The notes under the pieces: generated by a model | The model's input: only the letters and a program-made list of their open reading frames with translations | Database searches by the model: none | Told to the model about the DNA's origin: nothing | In this document: positions 7,468 to 15,969 of the stretch, in pieces | Position numbering within the stretch: the stretch's first letter is position 1 | Layout of the letters: each line of letters begins with the position of its first letter | NCBI RefSeq assembly: GCF_005925345.1 | Contig: NZ_SSHJ01000002.1 | Span: 310,001 to 374,000 of the forward strand | Source: Pedobacter ureilyticus | Lineage (GTDB): Bacteria; Bacteroidota; Bacteroidia; Sphingobacteriales; Sphingobacteriaceae | Length of the DNA stretch: 64,000 nt | Reading direction: 5' to 3' | Translations under genes and position numbers: made by a program

Positions 7468-8550
7468 ATGGAAAATAATGAACTTATAATAACGGCACCT
7501 CCCATAGATAAGGAAGGTAATGTAACTTTAGAGAATATTAAGGAAGCTGATTTAGCTACTTACAAAAGTATATCTAATAAGCTTTCTGAAAAAGATGCTA
7601 ATTCTATTCTGAACTTCGGTGCAGAAATACAAAACTCTATTTCTCGCCAGAGCGATACCTTTTTAACTAACGTTAGGGTACAACAGGGCGGTGAAGTAGG
7701 CGGCTTAATCAACGAATTGTTAGCCGAGCTTAATTATATTGATGTTGATGAGCTTAACCAAAATGCCTTTCAAAGGTTTCTATCGAATATTCCTTTCCTT
7801 AAGAAATTTGTAATTGATGTAAAGAAGCTGTTCCAGAAATACGATAAGATTACAGCTAACGTAGATAAAATTAGCAATAAGGTTAAAGCAGGGATGATCA
7901 ACTCTGTGAAAGACAATACTGCTTTGCAAACCATGTTCGATAGCAATGTAAACTTAATCAAAGAGCTTGAAAACTACATTGTAGCAGGTCAACTGAAGTT
8001 TAAAGAACTGAACGAAGAGCTAGCGGTCATGGAAGGTAGTCCAGCGAATTATCAGGATTACGAAATTTCGGATAAGCGAACTTTCATCAACAGGTTAGAT
8101 AAAAGATTGGCTGATATGAAGATTGTGCGTTTTATCATGTTACAATCGTTGGCACAAATTAGAGTGGTGCAAAATAATAATACTTCTATTGCAGAAAAAG
8201 CACAGAGTATTTTAACTACCACCTTGCCAGTTTGGAAAAACCAATTGACTTTAGCTGTAGCCTTACAAAGACAGAAACAAAATATCGAAGTACAGCGTAA
8301 AGTTTCTGAAACTACCAATACCATTTTACGTAAAAACGCGGAAATGCTACAACAAAATAGTATTGAGGTGGCCAAAGAGAATGAAAACACAGTGGTGTCT
8401 TTAGAAACCTTGCAAATGACCACCAAATCACTGATTGACACCTTAAATGAAGTGAAACAGATTCATGAGCAAGGTGCGCAAACCAGAAGAGAGTTAGATG
8501 CGGGGTTACAAAATTTAGAAGCAGAATTGAAAAAAGGAGTAATTAACTAA
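7468..8550 (+). CDS. TelA/KlaA-family toxic-anion-resistance protein
   Basis: A 360-residue, strongly helical, highly charged protein fitting the TelA (toxic anion resistance) family. Supporting features are LNYIDVDELNQNAFQRFLSN early on, the long amphipathic helices, and the end of the domain with QIRVVQNNNTSIAEKAQSI and TTLPVWKNQLTLAVALQRQK (about residues 225-270), a typical TelA C-terminal block. It has no membrane segment and extensive coiled-coil potential. TelA proteins accompany TerD genes in tellurite and phage-resistance clusters; their biochemical function is not settled. It lies 4 bases after the TerD gene and 23 bases before the next start. Confidence 0.88.
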   Translation: MENNELIITAPPIDKEGNVTLENIKEADLATYKSISNKLSEKDANSILNFGAEIQNSISRQSDTFLTNVRVQQGGEVGGLINELLAELNYIDVDELNQNAFQRFLSNIPFLKKFVIDVKKLFQKYDKITANVDKISNKVKAGMINSVKDNTALQTMFDSNVNLIKELENYIVAGQLKFKELNEELAVMEGSPANYQDYEISDKRTFINRLDKRLADMKIVRFIMLQSLAQIRVVQNNNTSIAEKAQSILTTTLPVWKNQLTLAVALQRQKQNIEVQRKVSETTNTILRKNAEMLQQNSIEVAKENENTVVSLETLQMTTKSLIDTLNEVKQIHEQGAQTRRELDAGLQNLEAELKKGVIN

Positions 8551-8573
8551 AACAATCTTCTGGATAATAAGTG

Positions 8574-9557
8574 ATGGTGGAAGGGTTGGAAGAAATATAT
8601 GATCAGCTAATTAGAGACAGTGCGAAAAGGCTGCGGGTGGTAAAAATGTTATCGAACTTTTTTAACCATAAGGATCTATTTGCAGTTTACATTCGTACCA
8701 AGGTAATCCATAACCTGTTTGAATCTAACAAAAGTCTGGATGTAAATAAGCTGGAACTATTTCACGTACAATATACCACCAGTTTAATTGAACTGTTTCA
8801 AAAACTAAAAAAATCTAGAGAGCAACAATACCTGTTAATTACGGATGAGATTTATATTAATGATGATCTCATCAAAAAACTAGAAAAGGAAACAGAAGGT
8901 GATAACTATCAAATTGTAGCCAAAAAGCATGGCACTTTGATGTCTAACAAGCTCAAAGAAATTTATGCCATGTTAGAATCTGGTACCGCTTCTCCAACTT
9001 TTGGCTGGGGCGATATCATGATGTTTTCGGCCCGTAAGGGTAAAGAGTTTTTTAGGGAATTGCCGGGTGGCGAAGCTTTTTTGCAGTTAACGGAATGTGC
9101 CGGTAAAAAGACTTACCAAGCAGAGTATGCTGTAATAGAGAAAAAACTGATCGGAAAGCTTAATAAGTTTAATTTCAGGGTGAAGTTTGCTTGTGGTTTA
9201 AAGTTCGAAAACGAATATGTAGAGGTTTTTGATTTTGTAGATTCGAACGAACAGTTTATATTTATTAATAGTATTAAAACTTTTTACTTGCTCGATGAGC
9301 AAATGTCGGAAGGCTTAGATTTATCAAGAAATAGCTCTGATAAAACAACAATAGCGTGTGAACTGAAAGCGAAGAATGAGTTGTTGCGAGAAAAATTAAC
9401 CACTGTAAAAACATTGCTTCCAGAAACGGTAGAAGAGGTGTTAGCAGGATATTTAAAGAAGATATCAGAAGTTGATTTTTTAGAAGAGCTACAAAATGTA
9501 GACGAGCAGACCAATATTTTAAGGGCAATGTTAAACATCAATATCAACAGCAAATAA
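8574..9557 (+). CDS. unrecognised protein conserved in position within the Ter operon
   Basis: A 327-residue soluble protein; I do not recognise its family. The ATG at 8574 is preferred over the GTG one codon earlier. Residues 1-120 look all-helical (LRVVKMLSNFF, LFAVYIRTKVIHNLF). A central part around 130-200 includes SPTFGWGDIMMFSARKG and FRELPGGEAFLQL, followed by a likely beta-rich stretch. The end (about 250-327) looks like a coiled coil. There are no Cys-rich, nuclease or ATPase motifs. It sits between TelA and the second TerD pair with 2 bases to the next gene, so it is most likely a structural or regulatory partner of the Ter complex. Function unknown. Confidence 0.75.
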   Translation: MVEGLEEIYDQLIRDSAKRLRVVKMLSNFFNHKDLFAVYIRTKVIHNLFESNKSLDVNKLELFHVQYTTSLIELFQKLKKSREQQYLLITDEIYINDDLIKKLEKETEGDNYQIVAKKHGTLMSNKLKEIYAMLESGTASPTFGWGDIMMFSARKGKEFFRELPGGEAFLQLTECAGKKTYQAEYAVIEKKLIGKLNKFNFRVKFACGLKFENEYVEVFDFVDSNEQFIFINSIKTFYLLDEQMSEGLDLSRNSSDKTTIACELKAKNELLREKLTTVKTLLPETVEEVLAGYLKKISEVDFLEELQNVDEQTNILRAMLNININSK

Positions 9558-9559
9558 AA

Positions 9560-10114
9560 ATGGCAATCAATTTAGAAAAAGGACAAAGACAAAATATCAA
9601 CGCTCCCAAATTTACAGTAGGTTTGGGTTGGGATAGTAACAGCAGCAGCACTGGCGAAGCATTCGATTTAGATGCGTCGGTGTTTATATTAGGTGTCAAC
9701 GGCAAGCTCATTAGCGACAGCCATTTGGTATTCTATAATAACTTGAAATCACCAGACGAAGCGGTAATTCACGCTGGAGATAACCTAACGGGTGTTGGCG
9801 ATGGTGACGATGAACAAGTAGTAGTTGATTTGTCTAAAATTTCAGATGCAGTAAATGAAATATGTTTCGTAGTAACTATTCACCAAGCCGAAGCTAGAAG
9901 ACAGAATTTTGGTCAAGTAAGAAACTCTTTTATCCGTATTGTAGACAATGCGAACAATGCAGAGCTTGTTAAATATGAGTTGGACGAAGATTTTTCTATC
10001 GAAACTGCAGTAGAATTTGGCCGACTATACAAAAGAAATAACGAATGGAAATTTGAAGCTGTAGGATCTGGGCTTAAGGGTGGACTTCAAGATTTCTTGA
10101 ACAAATACAACTAA
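9560..10114 (+). CDS. terD: TerD-family stress protein (copy A2)
   Basis: A 184-residue close paralogue of the protein at 6298-6852, with the same length and motif spacing: FDLDASVFILG, GDNLTGVGDGDDEQV (calcium-site stretch) and VEFGRLYKRNNEWKFEAVG. One acidic position differs from copy A1 (GVGDGDD against GDGDGDD), which may change metal affinity. It starts 2 bases after the preceding unknown gene. Codon use and base composition resemble the first copy, so duplication probably occurred within this lineage or in the donor of the whole cluster. Expected to bind Ca2+ and work with TerC at the membrane. Confidence 0.93.
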   Translation: MAINLEKGQRQNINAPKFTVGLGWDSNSSSTGEAFDLDASVFILGVNGKLISDSHLVFYNNLKSPDEAVIHAGDNLTGVGDGDDEQVVVDLSKISDAVNEICFVVTIHQAEARRQNFGQVRNSFIRIVDNANNAELVKYELDEDFSIETAVEFGRLYKRNNEWKFEAVGSGLKGGLQDFLNKYN

Positions 10115-10143
10115 ACCAATTCTTACCAAAATAAACAGATACT

Positions 10144-10803
10144 ATGGCAATTAATTTATCTAAAGGTCAAAAAATTGATCTTAAAAAGAGTACAGGCGAA
10201 ACGCTTACCAATTTTTGTGTGGGTGTTAACTGGGGTGCAATAGAAACCAAAGGGTTTTTAGGCCTAAGCAAAAAAGTGCAGAATATAGATTTAGACTTAA
10301 GCTGTATTCTTATCGACGAGAACAACACTATTTGCGATCACTTATACTCGCCACTTTACCGTGTAGAAGTATTACAGCAATTTGGTTTGCCTAAAGGGAA
10401 ATTAGTTACCGTTGATGGCGCAATGAGACACACTGGAGATGATCTTGAAGGAGATTCTGGTGGTGATGATGGTTTGGATAATGAGATTATCACGGTAGAT
10501 TTAGGCAGAATTTCACCTAATGTTGCTCAGATATTTTTCTTTTTAAACAACGCAGGTAGAGAGGATTTTTCTCAAATTCCGTATTCTAAAATTAGAATGT
10601 ACGAAGGTACACCAACTCATGTAAAATCAGAGTTTGCTTCTTACAATGTTTCTGCGGAATTGCAGTATGTAGGTAAGCAATCTATCATTATGGGTAAATT
10701 GTACAAACGTAACAACGAATGGAAGTTTAGTGCAATTGGTGATCCCACGGAAGACACTTTCTTAGGGCAAACCATACACCGTATTGTTCAATCTTATCTA
10801 TAG
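10144..10803 (+). CDS. TerD-family protein, divergent type (copy B2)
   Basis: A 219-residue paralogue of the protein at 6855-7463. Shared blocks are FCVGVNWGAIETKG, IDLDLSCILIDEN, HTGDDLEGDSGGDDGLDNEII (calcium-site region) and LYKRNNEWKFSAIGDPT. It is 17 residues longer, mainly through an insertion near residues 60-90 (LYSPLYRVEVLQQFGLPKGK). In the first core block, VDLDGS of copy B1 is IDLDLS here. The gap to copy A2 is 29 bases, the first noticeable spacer in the operon. Probable Ca2+-binding Ter complex component. Confidence 0.9.
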   Translation: MAINLSKGQKIDLKKSTGETLTNFCVGVNWGAIETKGFLGLSKKVQNIDLDLSCILIDENNTICDHLYSPLYRVEVLQQFGLPKGKLVTVDGAMRHTGDDLEGDSGGDDGLDNEIITVDLGRISPNVAQIFFFLNNAGREDFSQIPYSKIRMYEGTPTHVKSEFASYNVSAELQYVGKQSIIMGKLYKRNNEWKFSAIGDPTEDTFLGQTIHRIVQSYL

Positions 10804-10806
10804 CAC

Positions 10807-11220
10807 ATGAAAATTAAGAATATTGATGGTCTAAGCGTATCTGAGATACGGGCTATCATAGCTGATGGTGGTAGATTTGTATATTTTCCTTATACTGTTT
10901 CCGTGGTTCTTGCAACTTTTAAAAGAGCATCATCTATCTATTTAATTAGACCTTACGAAAAGTCGATTAAGTATTCTTACCGACATGTGCTAACCAACGC
11001 TGTTGCAGGTTGGTGGGGTATTCCCTGGGGACCAGTTTATACCATTGGTTCTATTTACGCACAAATGCAAGGCGGAAAAGATGTAACCGATGCCGTAATG
11101 AGCGAACTAATGCAGCATGATCCGGAAGCAAATACCAGCACTTACAATATTGGTGGTGTGGTGTCTTCTAATCAGGCGCAAAGCGATGTTAGCACACCGA
11201 CCTATAATATTCCAAAGTAA
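10807..11220 (+). CDS. unknown small protein of the Ter operon
   Basis: A 137-residue protein with no named family that I can recall. The first 100 residues contain RFVYFPYTVSVVLATFKRAS and, later, NAVAGWWGIPWGPVYTIGSIY. These are hydrophobic, tryptophan/glycine/proline-rich segments that could be membrane-associated or form a compact beta/helix domain. The last 35 residues are polar and low in complexity, with the repeated short motif TYNI near the end (TYNIGG and TYNIPK), perhaps a flexible binding tail. It lies 3 bases after TerD copy B2 and 11 bases before TerY-1, so it belongs to the operon. A role linking TerD proteins to membrane or kinase parts is speculation. Confidence 0.7.
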   Translation: MKIKNIDGLSVSEIRAIIADGGRFVYFPYTVSVVLATFKRASSIYLIRPYEKSIKYSYRHVLTNAVAGWWGIPWGPVYTIGSIYAQMQGGKDVTDAVMSELMQHDPEANTSTYNIGGVVSSNQAQSDVSTPTYNIPK

Positions 11221-11231
11221 CTAAAAAACCT

Positions 11232-11867
11232 ATGAGAAGATTACCGGTTTATTTTCTACTAGATACTTCTGGCTCTATGTATGGCGAACCTATACAAGCG
11301 CTAAACAATGCCTTAAGCGGAATGATTAATACTTTGCGTAGCGATGCGCAGGCATTAGATTCACTTTGGTTAAGTATCATTACGTTTGATAGAGAAGTGA
11401 AAGAAATTGTACCGCTTACAGAGCTGGTGCAGTTTCGCTTACCAGAAATTACCTGTCCGCAAAGTGGACCAACAAATACTGGCGCAGCTTTAGATTTTGT
11501 GATGAACAAGGTTAGACAAGACGTGATCAAAGGTTCTGAAACTCAAAAAGGCGACTGGAAACCTCTGTTGTTTCTCTTTACTGATGGTAAACCAAGCGAC
11601 GTACAATTGTACCACGAAAAAACGGCTGAAGTACGAGCTTTCGATTTCGGTGCGGTAGTAGGTTGTGCTGCTGGTCACTTAGCAAACGATTCCATGTTAA
11701 GACAGTTGACAGATAATGTGGTTCACCTAGATTCAGCAGATAGCCAAACGCTTAAAACGTTCTTTAAGTGGGTTAGCGAAACCATAGAACAGGGCAACAA
11801 AAGTCAAGGTACGGGCGAAGTTTCTAAACTGCCGCCACCGCCTAGTGAAATTACAGTGGTTATTTAG
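11232..11867 (+). CDS. terY: TerY-type von Willebrand A domain protein 1
   Basis: A 211-residue single-domain VWA protein. The metal-ion-dependent adhesion site is intact: DTSGS (residues 9-13), a Thr in GPTNTGAALDF (about 80-90) and Asp in FTDGKPSD (about 115-122). It is cytoplasmic, with no signal peptide. TerY proteins are Mg2+/Mn2+-binding scaffolds; in the TerY-P triad they act with the PP2C phosphatase and protein kinase found just downstream here. The next gene begins with almost the same N-terminus (MRRLP(V/I)YFL), pointing to a tandem duplication. The short C-terminal tail is proline-rich. Confidence 0.9.
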   Translation: MRRLPVYFLLDTSGSMYGEPIQALNNALSGMINTLRSDAQALDSLWLSIITFDREVKEIVPLTELVQFRLPEITCPQSGPTNTGAALDFVMNKVRQDVIKGSETQKGDWKPLLFLFTDGKPSDVQLYHEKTAEVRAFDFGAVVGCAAGHLANDSMLRQLTDNVVHLDSADSQTLKTFFKWVSETIEQGNKSQGTGEVSKLPPPPSEITVVI

Positions 11868-11877
11868 TAGCAAAGCT

Positions 11878-12927
11878 ATGAGAAGACTTCCGATATATTT
11901 TCTAATCGACATTTCAGAGTCGATGGTTGGCGAACCTATACAACAAGTTGAGGAAGGGCTGGCCAGTATAGTTCAGGCTTTAAAAGCTGATCCTTACGCC
12001 TTAGAAACAGTTTGGGTATCCATCATTGTTTTTGCTGGCAAACCCAAAACCTTGGTGCCTTTGCAAGAGATCGTGAACTTTTATCCACCTCGTTTTCCAA
12101 TAGGTAGTGGCACTTCTTTGAGCAAAGGCTTGGGGCATTTAATGTACGAACTGCGTAGCAACATCGTGAAGACTACTTACGATCAAAAAGGAGATTGGAA
12201 ACCGATTGTCTTTTTGTTCACCGATGGTGTACCGACAGACGACAGTAATGCCGCTATTGGTGAATGGAAACGTAATTGGCAACGTTCTGCCAATATGATT
12301 GCCATTTCTTTTGGTAACGAAGCGGATAGTGCGTTGCTAGGTCAACTGACTGATGAAGTACATTTATTTAAAAACACTTCTCCGCAATCTTACAAAGAGT
12401 TTTTTAAATGGGTTTCTGACTCAATTAAAACCAGTAGCATTAGTGTAGAAAGTAACGCTACAGGTTTCGAATTGGCTAAAACAGATAACGATACCATTTC
12501 TAAAATAGACTTGAGCAAAGCAGCGGATAAAGTGCCTTCGGTAGATGATAATTTTGTGGTACTTGCTGCAAAATGTCAAAACACCAATCGCCCTTATTTA
12601 ATGAAGTATACCAAAAACTTGAACGAAGGAGACATTGGTGGAATGAAATTATACACCAAATCTTATCGCTTGGCTGGTGCATTTCCAGTAGATCAATCTT
12701 ATTACGAACTGGCGGATGAAAAGGTAGAAAACCGAATTCACAGCGATGAATTGATTGGTGCGCCTAATTGTCCTTGCTGTGGTAATCCTTATGGTTTAGC
12801 CGTTTGCGCTTGCCAAAAAATACACTGCTTGGGCGAAGAGTTAGAGAGCACTTGCCCTTGGTGCGGTACAAAAGGTAAATATGGCGTAGGTGGCGGTGGT
12901 TTCGATATCTCAAGAGCCCAAGGCTAA
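11878..12927 (+). CDS. terY: TerY-type VWA protein 2 with C-terminal zinc-ribbon region
   Basis: A VWA domain (about residues 1-200) with MIDAS residues DISES, SGTSLSKGL and FTDGVPTDD, followed by a linker and a domain ending in a cysteine-rich module: CPCCGNPYGLAVCACQ, then HCLGE, then CPWCGTKG (about 295-340). This looks like a multi-zinc ribbon. The start is set at the ATG of MRRLPIYFLID (11878), matching TerY-1; an upstream in-frame ATG at 11845 lies inside TerY-1 and is less likely. The stop overlaps the phosphatase start (TAATG), so translation is coupled. The downstream kinase also ends in a zinc ribbon, suggesting matched interaction modules. Confidence 0.88.
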   Translation: MRRLPIYFLIDISESMVGEPIQQVEEGLASIVQALKADPYALETVWVSIIVFAGKPKTLVPLQEIVNFYPPRFPIGSGTSLSKGLGHLMYELRSNIVKTTYDQKGDWKPIVFLFTDGVPTDDSNAAIGEWKRNWQRSANMIAISFGNEADSALLGQLTDEVHLFKNTSPQSYKEFFKWVSDSIKTSSISVESNATGFELAKTDNDTISKIDLSKAADKVPSVDDNFVVLAAKCQNTNRPYLMKYTKNLNEGDIGGMKLYTKSYRLAGAFPVDQSYYELADEKVENRIHSDELIGAPNCPCCGNPYGLAVCACQKIHCLGEELESTCPWCGTKGKYGVGGGGFDISRAQG

Positions 12928-14321
12928 TGACCGAAACTGAACAGTACTTAAGGTCACTTCTGCAACAGCAAGGCATCACGGTAGGCGAACATCTTAATGA
13001 TCTGCTCAAAACCTTCGCAGCTGGAGACGAAAATATAACTAGCGTAAAAAACATTCGGCTACTGCAACACAACATGACAAAAGATTGGAAATTAATAGCG
13101 AGAAGAGCAGATATCAATGCGTTGCAGTTGGCCTTTCCCAATGGGATCGTTGGAAAACCTTATCAAGCCGAATTTGATTTTAAAGCTTTTGGTTTGGAAG
13201 ATATTATCAGTTTCCAATTAACAGGCTTTGAAAATACAGGACTAGCTTTTGATAAAAATACCAAAGTCATTAATGGGACTCCACAAAATAGCGGAGATAT
13301 TTCTTTGTTGTTTAGCTATAAAATTGATGGTGAAGAAGCAGAGGCCCCGTTAAATGAGAAAAAGGTTACGATTATCATCAATCCAGATCCTAAATCGCTT
13401 TGGAAAGATCTTCCAAGTAATGCGGACGATAAGTATGCGAAAGCAGATAGCGTGGTAGAAACGGCGCCTTTTTTAGATTTTACTTTCACTGCAGGATCAA
13501 AAAGAGGTCGTTCCCATGCCAATAAAGGTAGCTTTAGAGATGATGATTATGCTTATGCCGAACTAGAAAATGATTGGGGGATAGTCGCAATTGCCGACGG
13601 TGCTGGCTCTGCAAAGTATGCTCGAAAAGGTTCCGTGATAGCTTGCAATACGGTTATCGCTCATTTGCAAGCTAATTTTAATGCTGCCAATACGAGTTTA
13701 TTGGAAGAGGCAATCGAGATTTACTCCAAAGATCAATCAGTAAAATCAAAACTGCTGGATATTGTTGCGCAACATTTATCCGCCGCCGCGAAAAAAGCAT
13801 TTACGGAAATACAAAAATTGGCAATTGAAGAAGGTGTAACTACAAATGATTTCCATACCACCTTGGCTTTTGTGCTGGTAAAGAAATTTGCATCAGGTTA
13901 TGCTTTTTTAAGCTTTGCTGTCGGCGATTGTCCCTTGGTTTTAGTAGACAGGTCATTTGAATGGGTAAAGCCATTGAACAAGCTCGATGTCGGCGAATAC
14001 GGCGGTGGTACTAGGTTTATCACCATGGAAGATATTTTTGCTAAAGAGAACTTTCAAGAAAGGTTTAATTTTGAATTTACCCCAGAATTGTCTTATGTAG
14101 TTTTGATGACTGACGGTATTTACGATCCTAAATTTGAGGTAGAAGCCAATCTGTCTAAACCAGAAAAGTGGAAAGCTTTTTTTGATGATTTAGATGGAAA
14201 TAATACTGAAGGTGTAAGCGTGAAATTTAACGACGGTTACACCGCTAAAAACCTGTCAGATTGGATGGATTTTTGGAGCCCGGGTAACCATGACGATAGA
14301 ACTTTAATTGTTTTATCTTAA
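12927..14321 (+). CDS. PP2C-family serine/threonine phosphatase of the TerY-P triad
   Basis: A 464-residue protein. The N-terminal part (about 1-160) contains a possible Ig/cadherin-like segment (FPNGIVGKPYQAEF and INGTPQNSGDIS resemble putative-Ig folds). The C-terminal half is a PP2C domain with VAIADGAGSAKYARKGS (metal-binding Asp), FAVGDCPLVLVD, VLMTDGIYDP and HDDRTLIVLS at the end. These supply the acidic residues for two metal ions. It should dephosphorylate Ser/Thr residues placed by the neighbouring kinase. Its ATG overlaps the stop of TerY-2. The Ig-like N-terminus is unusual for a cytoplasmic phosphatase and may bind a Ter partner. Confidence 0.9.
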   Translation: MTETEQYLRSLLQQQGITVGEHLNDLLKTFAAGDENITSVKNIRLLQHNMTKDWKLIARRADINALQLAFPNGIVGKPYQAEFDFKAFGLEDIISFQLTGFENTGLAFDKNTKVINGTPQNSGDISLLFSYKIDGEEAEAPLNEKKVTIIINPDPKSLWKDLPSNADDKYAKADSVVETAPFLDFTFTAGSKRGRSHANKGSFRDDDYAYAELENDWGIVAIADGAGSAKYARKGSVIACNTVIAHLQANFNAANTSLLEEAIEIYSKDQSVKSKLLDIVAQHLSAAAKKAFTEIQKLAIEEGVTTNDFHTTLAFVLVKKFASGYAFLSFAVGDCPLVLVDRSFEWVKPLNKLDVGEYGGGTRFITMEDIFAKENFQERFNFEFTPELSYVVLMTDGIYDPKFEVEANLSKPEKWKAFFDDLDGNNTEGVSVKFNDGYTAKNLSDWMDFWSPGNHDDRTLIVLS

Positions 14322-14434
14322 GACCATTTGTAAACTTAATTAGGCATTTCGTAATGCTGAATTTAATTCAGTATCAACAATTAGGAATAAATAATAAATT
14401 TAGGGTTAAATCATCCCATAAGCCACGTTAAATA
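14322..14434. promoter_or_regulatory. 113-base spacer with short palindrome inside the Ter operon
   Basis: The largest gap inside the operon, between phosphatase and kinase. It holds a 15-base palindrome (CTGAATTTAATTCAG, 14357-14371) and an AT-rich TAAATTTA at 14395-14402. It could be a weak internal promoter or operator; no T-run follows the palindrome, so it is not a typical terminator. Confidence 0.3.
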
Positions 14435-15955
14435 ATGAATACAGTAACCGTGCGGTCGGTGAACGACCCTAGCAAAACTTACCAGTTTAATGATAACGGC
14501 GAACCGATGAGGGGAGGGCTAAAAGATGTTTATTTCAGTCCAGATAAGTCTTACGTAGTAGCTTTGTTTAGGGACAAGCTAGATGACAATCAGAAAGAGC
14601 GCTTAAAAAGAATTACCAATTACTACCTGCCCCAAATACAAAATAAAGAAGCCGCTGATTATTTTTTGGAAGAAGTTTTTCGTTGGCCTGCCGATGTTAT
14701 CGAGCACAAAGGTTTAACAGGTATCATAGTTCCTGCTTACAAAGGCAAGTTTTTCTTTAAACAGGGGCACGAAACTGGAGACTTAATTAAGGGTAAAGAA
14801 AAGAACGGAAAATGGTTTGCCGCGGCGAAGTTTAGGAATGAACAATTTCCGTTAAGAGTGGCAACGGCTGAATTGGGAAATTGGTTAAGCTATTTTCAAA
14901 TCTGTATAAACTTAGTGCGTGGCGTAAAGAAAATGCATGCCATGGGTTTGGCGCATTCAGATTTATCGTACAATAACGTGCTGATTGACCCGATAGAAAA
15001 AGCAGCATGTATGATAGATCTAGATGGTCTTGTAGTGCCAGGTTTGTTTCCCGCGGAGGTAATTGGTACCGCAGAGTTTATTGCGCCAGAAGTTTTAGCC
15101 ACCAAGCATCTAGATAAAAGTGATCCTAATAGGATTTTGCCAAGCAGATTAACAGATTTGCATGCATTGCCCGTCTTGATTTATATGTTTTTGCTGCATC
15201 GTCATCCGTTAAAGGGAGGCAAAGTACACAACTTAGATACCGAAATGGATGATTTGTTGTCGATGGGAAAAGGAGCTTTGTTTATCGAACATCCAACAGA
15301 TCATAGTAACAGGCCAAAAATAGGCAGGTTCTCTAAGTGGGATTTGCCTTGGAGCGATATCACTAAACTGCCTTACACCATTACAGGTCCGTATTTAACA
15401 GAAATGTTCAATCGTGCTTTTATCGATGGCCTTCACAATCCACAAGAAAGACCACCAGCCGAGAGCTGGGAACAGGCTTTATTAAAGACAGTTGATTTGA
15501 TGCAACAGTGCACAAATTCGTCTTGTAGCCAAGGTTGGTACGTGTTTGATAATTCGACAGAACCTAAATGCCCATTTTGCGGCACAAAACATAAAGGAAC
15601 ACTACCAATACTCGATTTTTATTATGAATTTAGTCCCGGTGTTTGGAAAGCGGATAATGCAAGGTTAATGGTATACAATAACCAGTATTTGTTTAACTGG
15701 CATGTAGACCGAAATGTGGTGCGTAACGAGCGACTAGATCCAAAAGATAAAATTCCGGTAGGTTATTTTACTTTTTATAACGACAAGTGGGTTCTGGTAA
15801 ACCAAAAACTGGAAAACATGAGAGATTTAACGGAAGACAAAGATGTGCCCGTTAACGGAATGGTAGAACTTACGCAGGGTAAAAAACTACTTTTGTCCAC
15901 TAAAGAGGGAGGAAGATTAGTACTGATTACAATAACAAACCAAGAAAAATCATAA
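14435..15955 (+). CDS. Ter-associated protein kinase with C-terminal zinc ribbon
   Basis: A 506-residue eukaryotic-like protein kinase. The glycine-rich region is degenerate (RGGLKDVYFSPDKSYVVALF). The catalytic loop reads HSDLSYNNVLID near residue 170 (HxD...N) and the metal-binding DFG is DLDG. EFIAPEVL resembles the APE activation-segment end. After the kinase domain, CTNSSCSQGW and CPFCGTK (about 355-390) form a zinc ribbon, followed by a beta-rich tail. It completes the TerY-P triad of TerY, PP2C and kinase, known to co-occur in Ter clusters. Atypical N-lobe motifs leave nucleotide specificity open. TerC starts 14 bases downstream. Confidence 0.9.
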   Translation: MNTVTVRSVNDPSKTYQFNDNGEPMRGGLKDVYFSPDKSYVVALFRDKLDDNQKERLKRITNYYLPQIQNKEAADYFLEEVFRWPADVIEHKGLTGIIVPAYKGKFFFKQGHETGDLIKGKEKNGKWFAAAKFRNEQFPLRVATAELGNWLSYFQICINLVRGVKKMHAMGLAHSDLSYNNVLIDPIEKAACMIDLDGLVVPGLFPAEVIGTAEFIAPEVLATKHLDKSDPNRILPSRLTDLHALPVLIYMFLLHRHPLKGGKVHNLDTEMDDLLSMGKGALFIEHPTDHSNRPKIGRFSKWDLPWSDITKLPYTITGPYLTEMFNRAFIDGLHNPQERPPAESWEQALLKTVDLMQQCTNSSCSQGWYVFDNSTEPKCPFCGTKHKGTLPILDFYYEFSPGVWKADNARLMVYNNQYLFNWHVDRNVVRNERLDPKDKIPVGYFTFYNDKWVLVNQKLENMRDLTEDKDVPVNGMVELTQGKKLLLSTKEGGRLVLITITNQEKS

Positions 15956-15969
15956 TTAACCGATAAATA

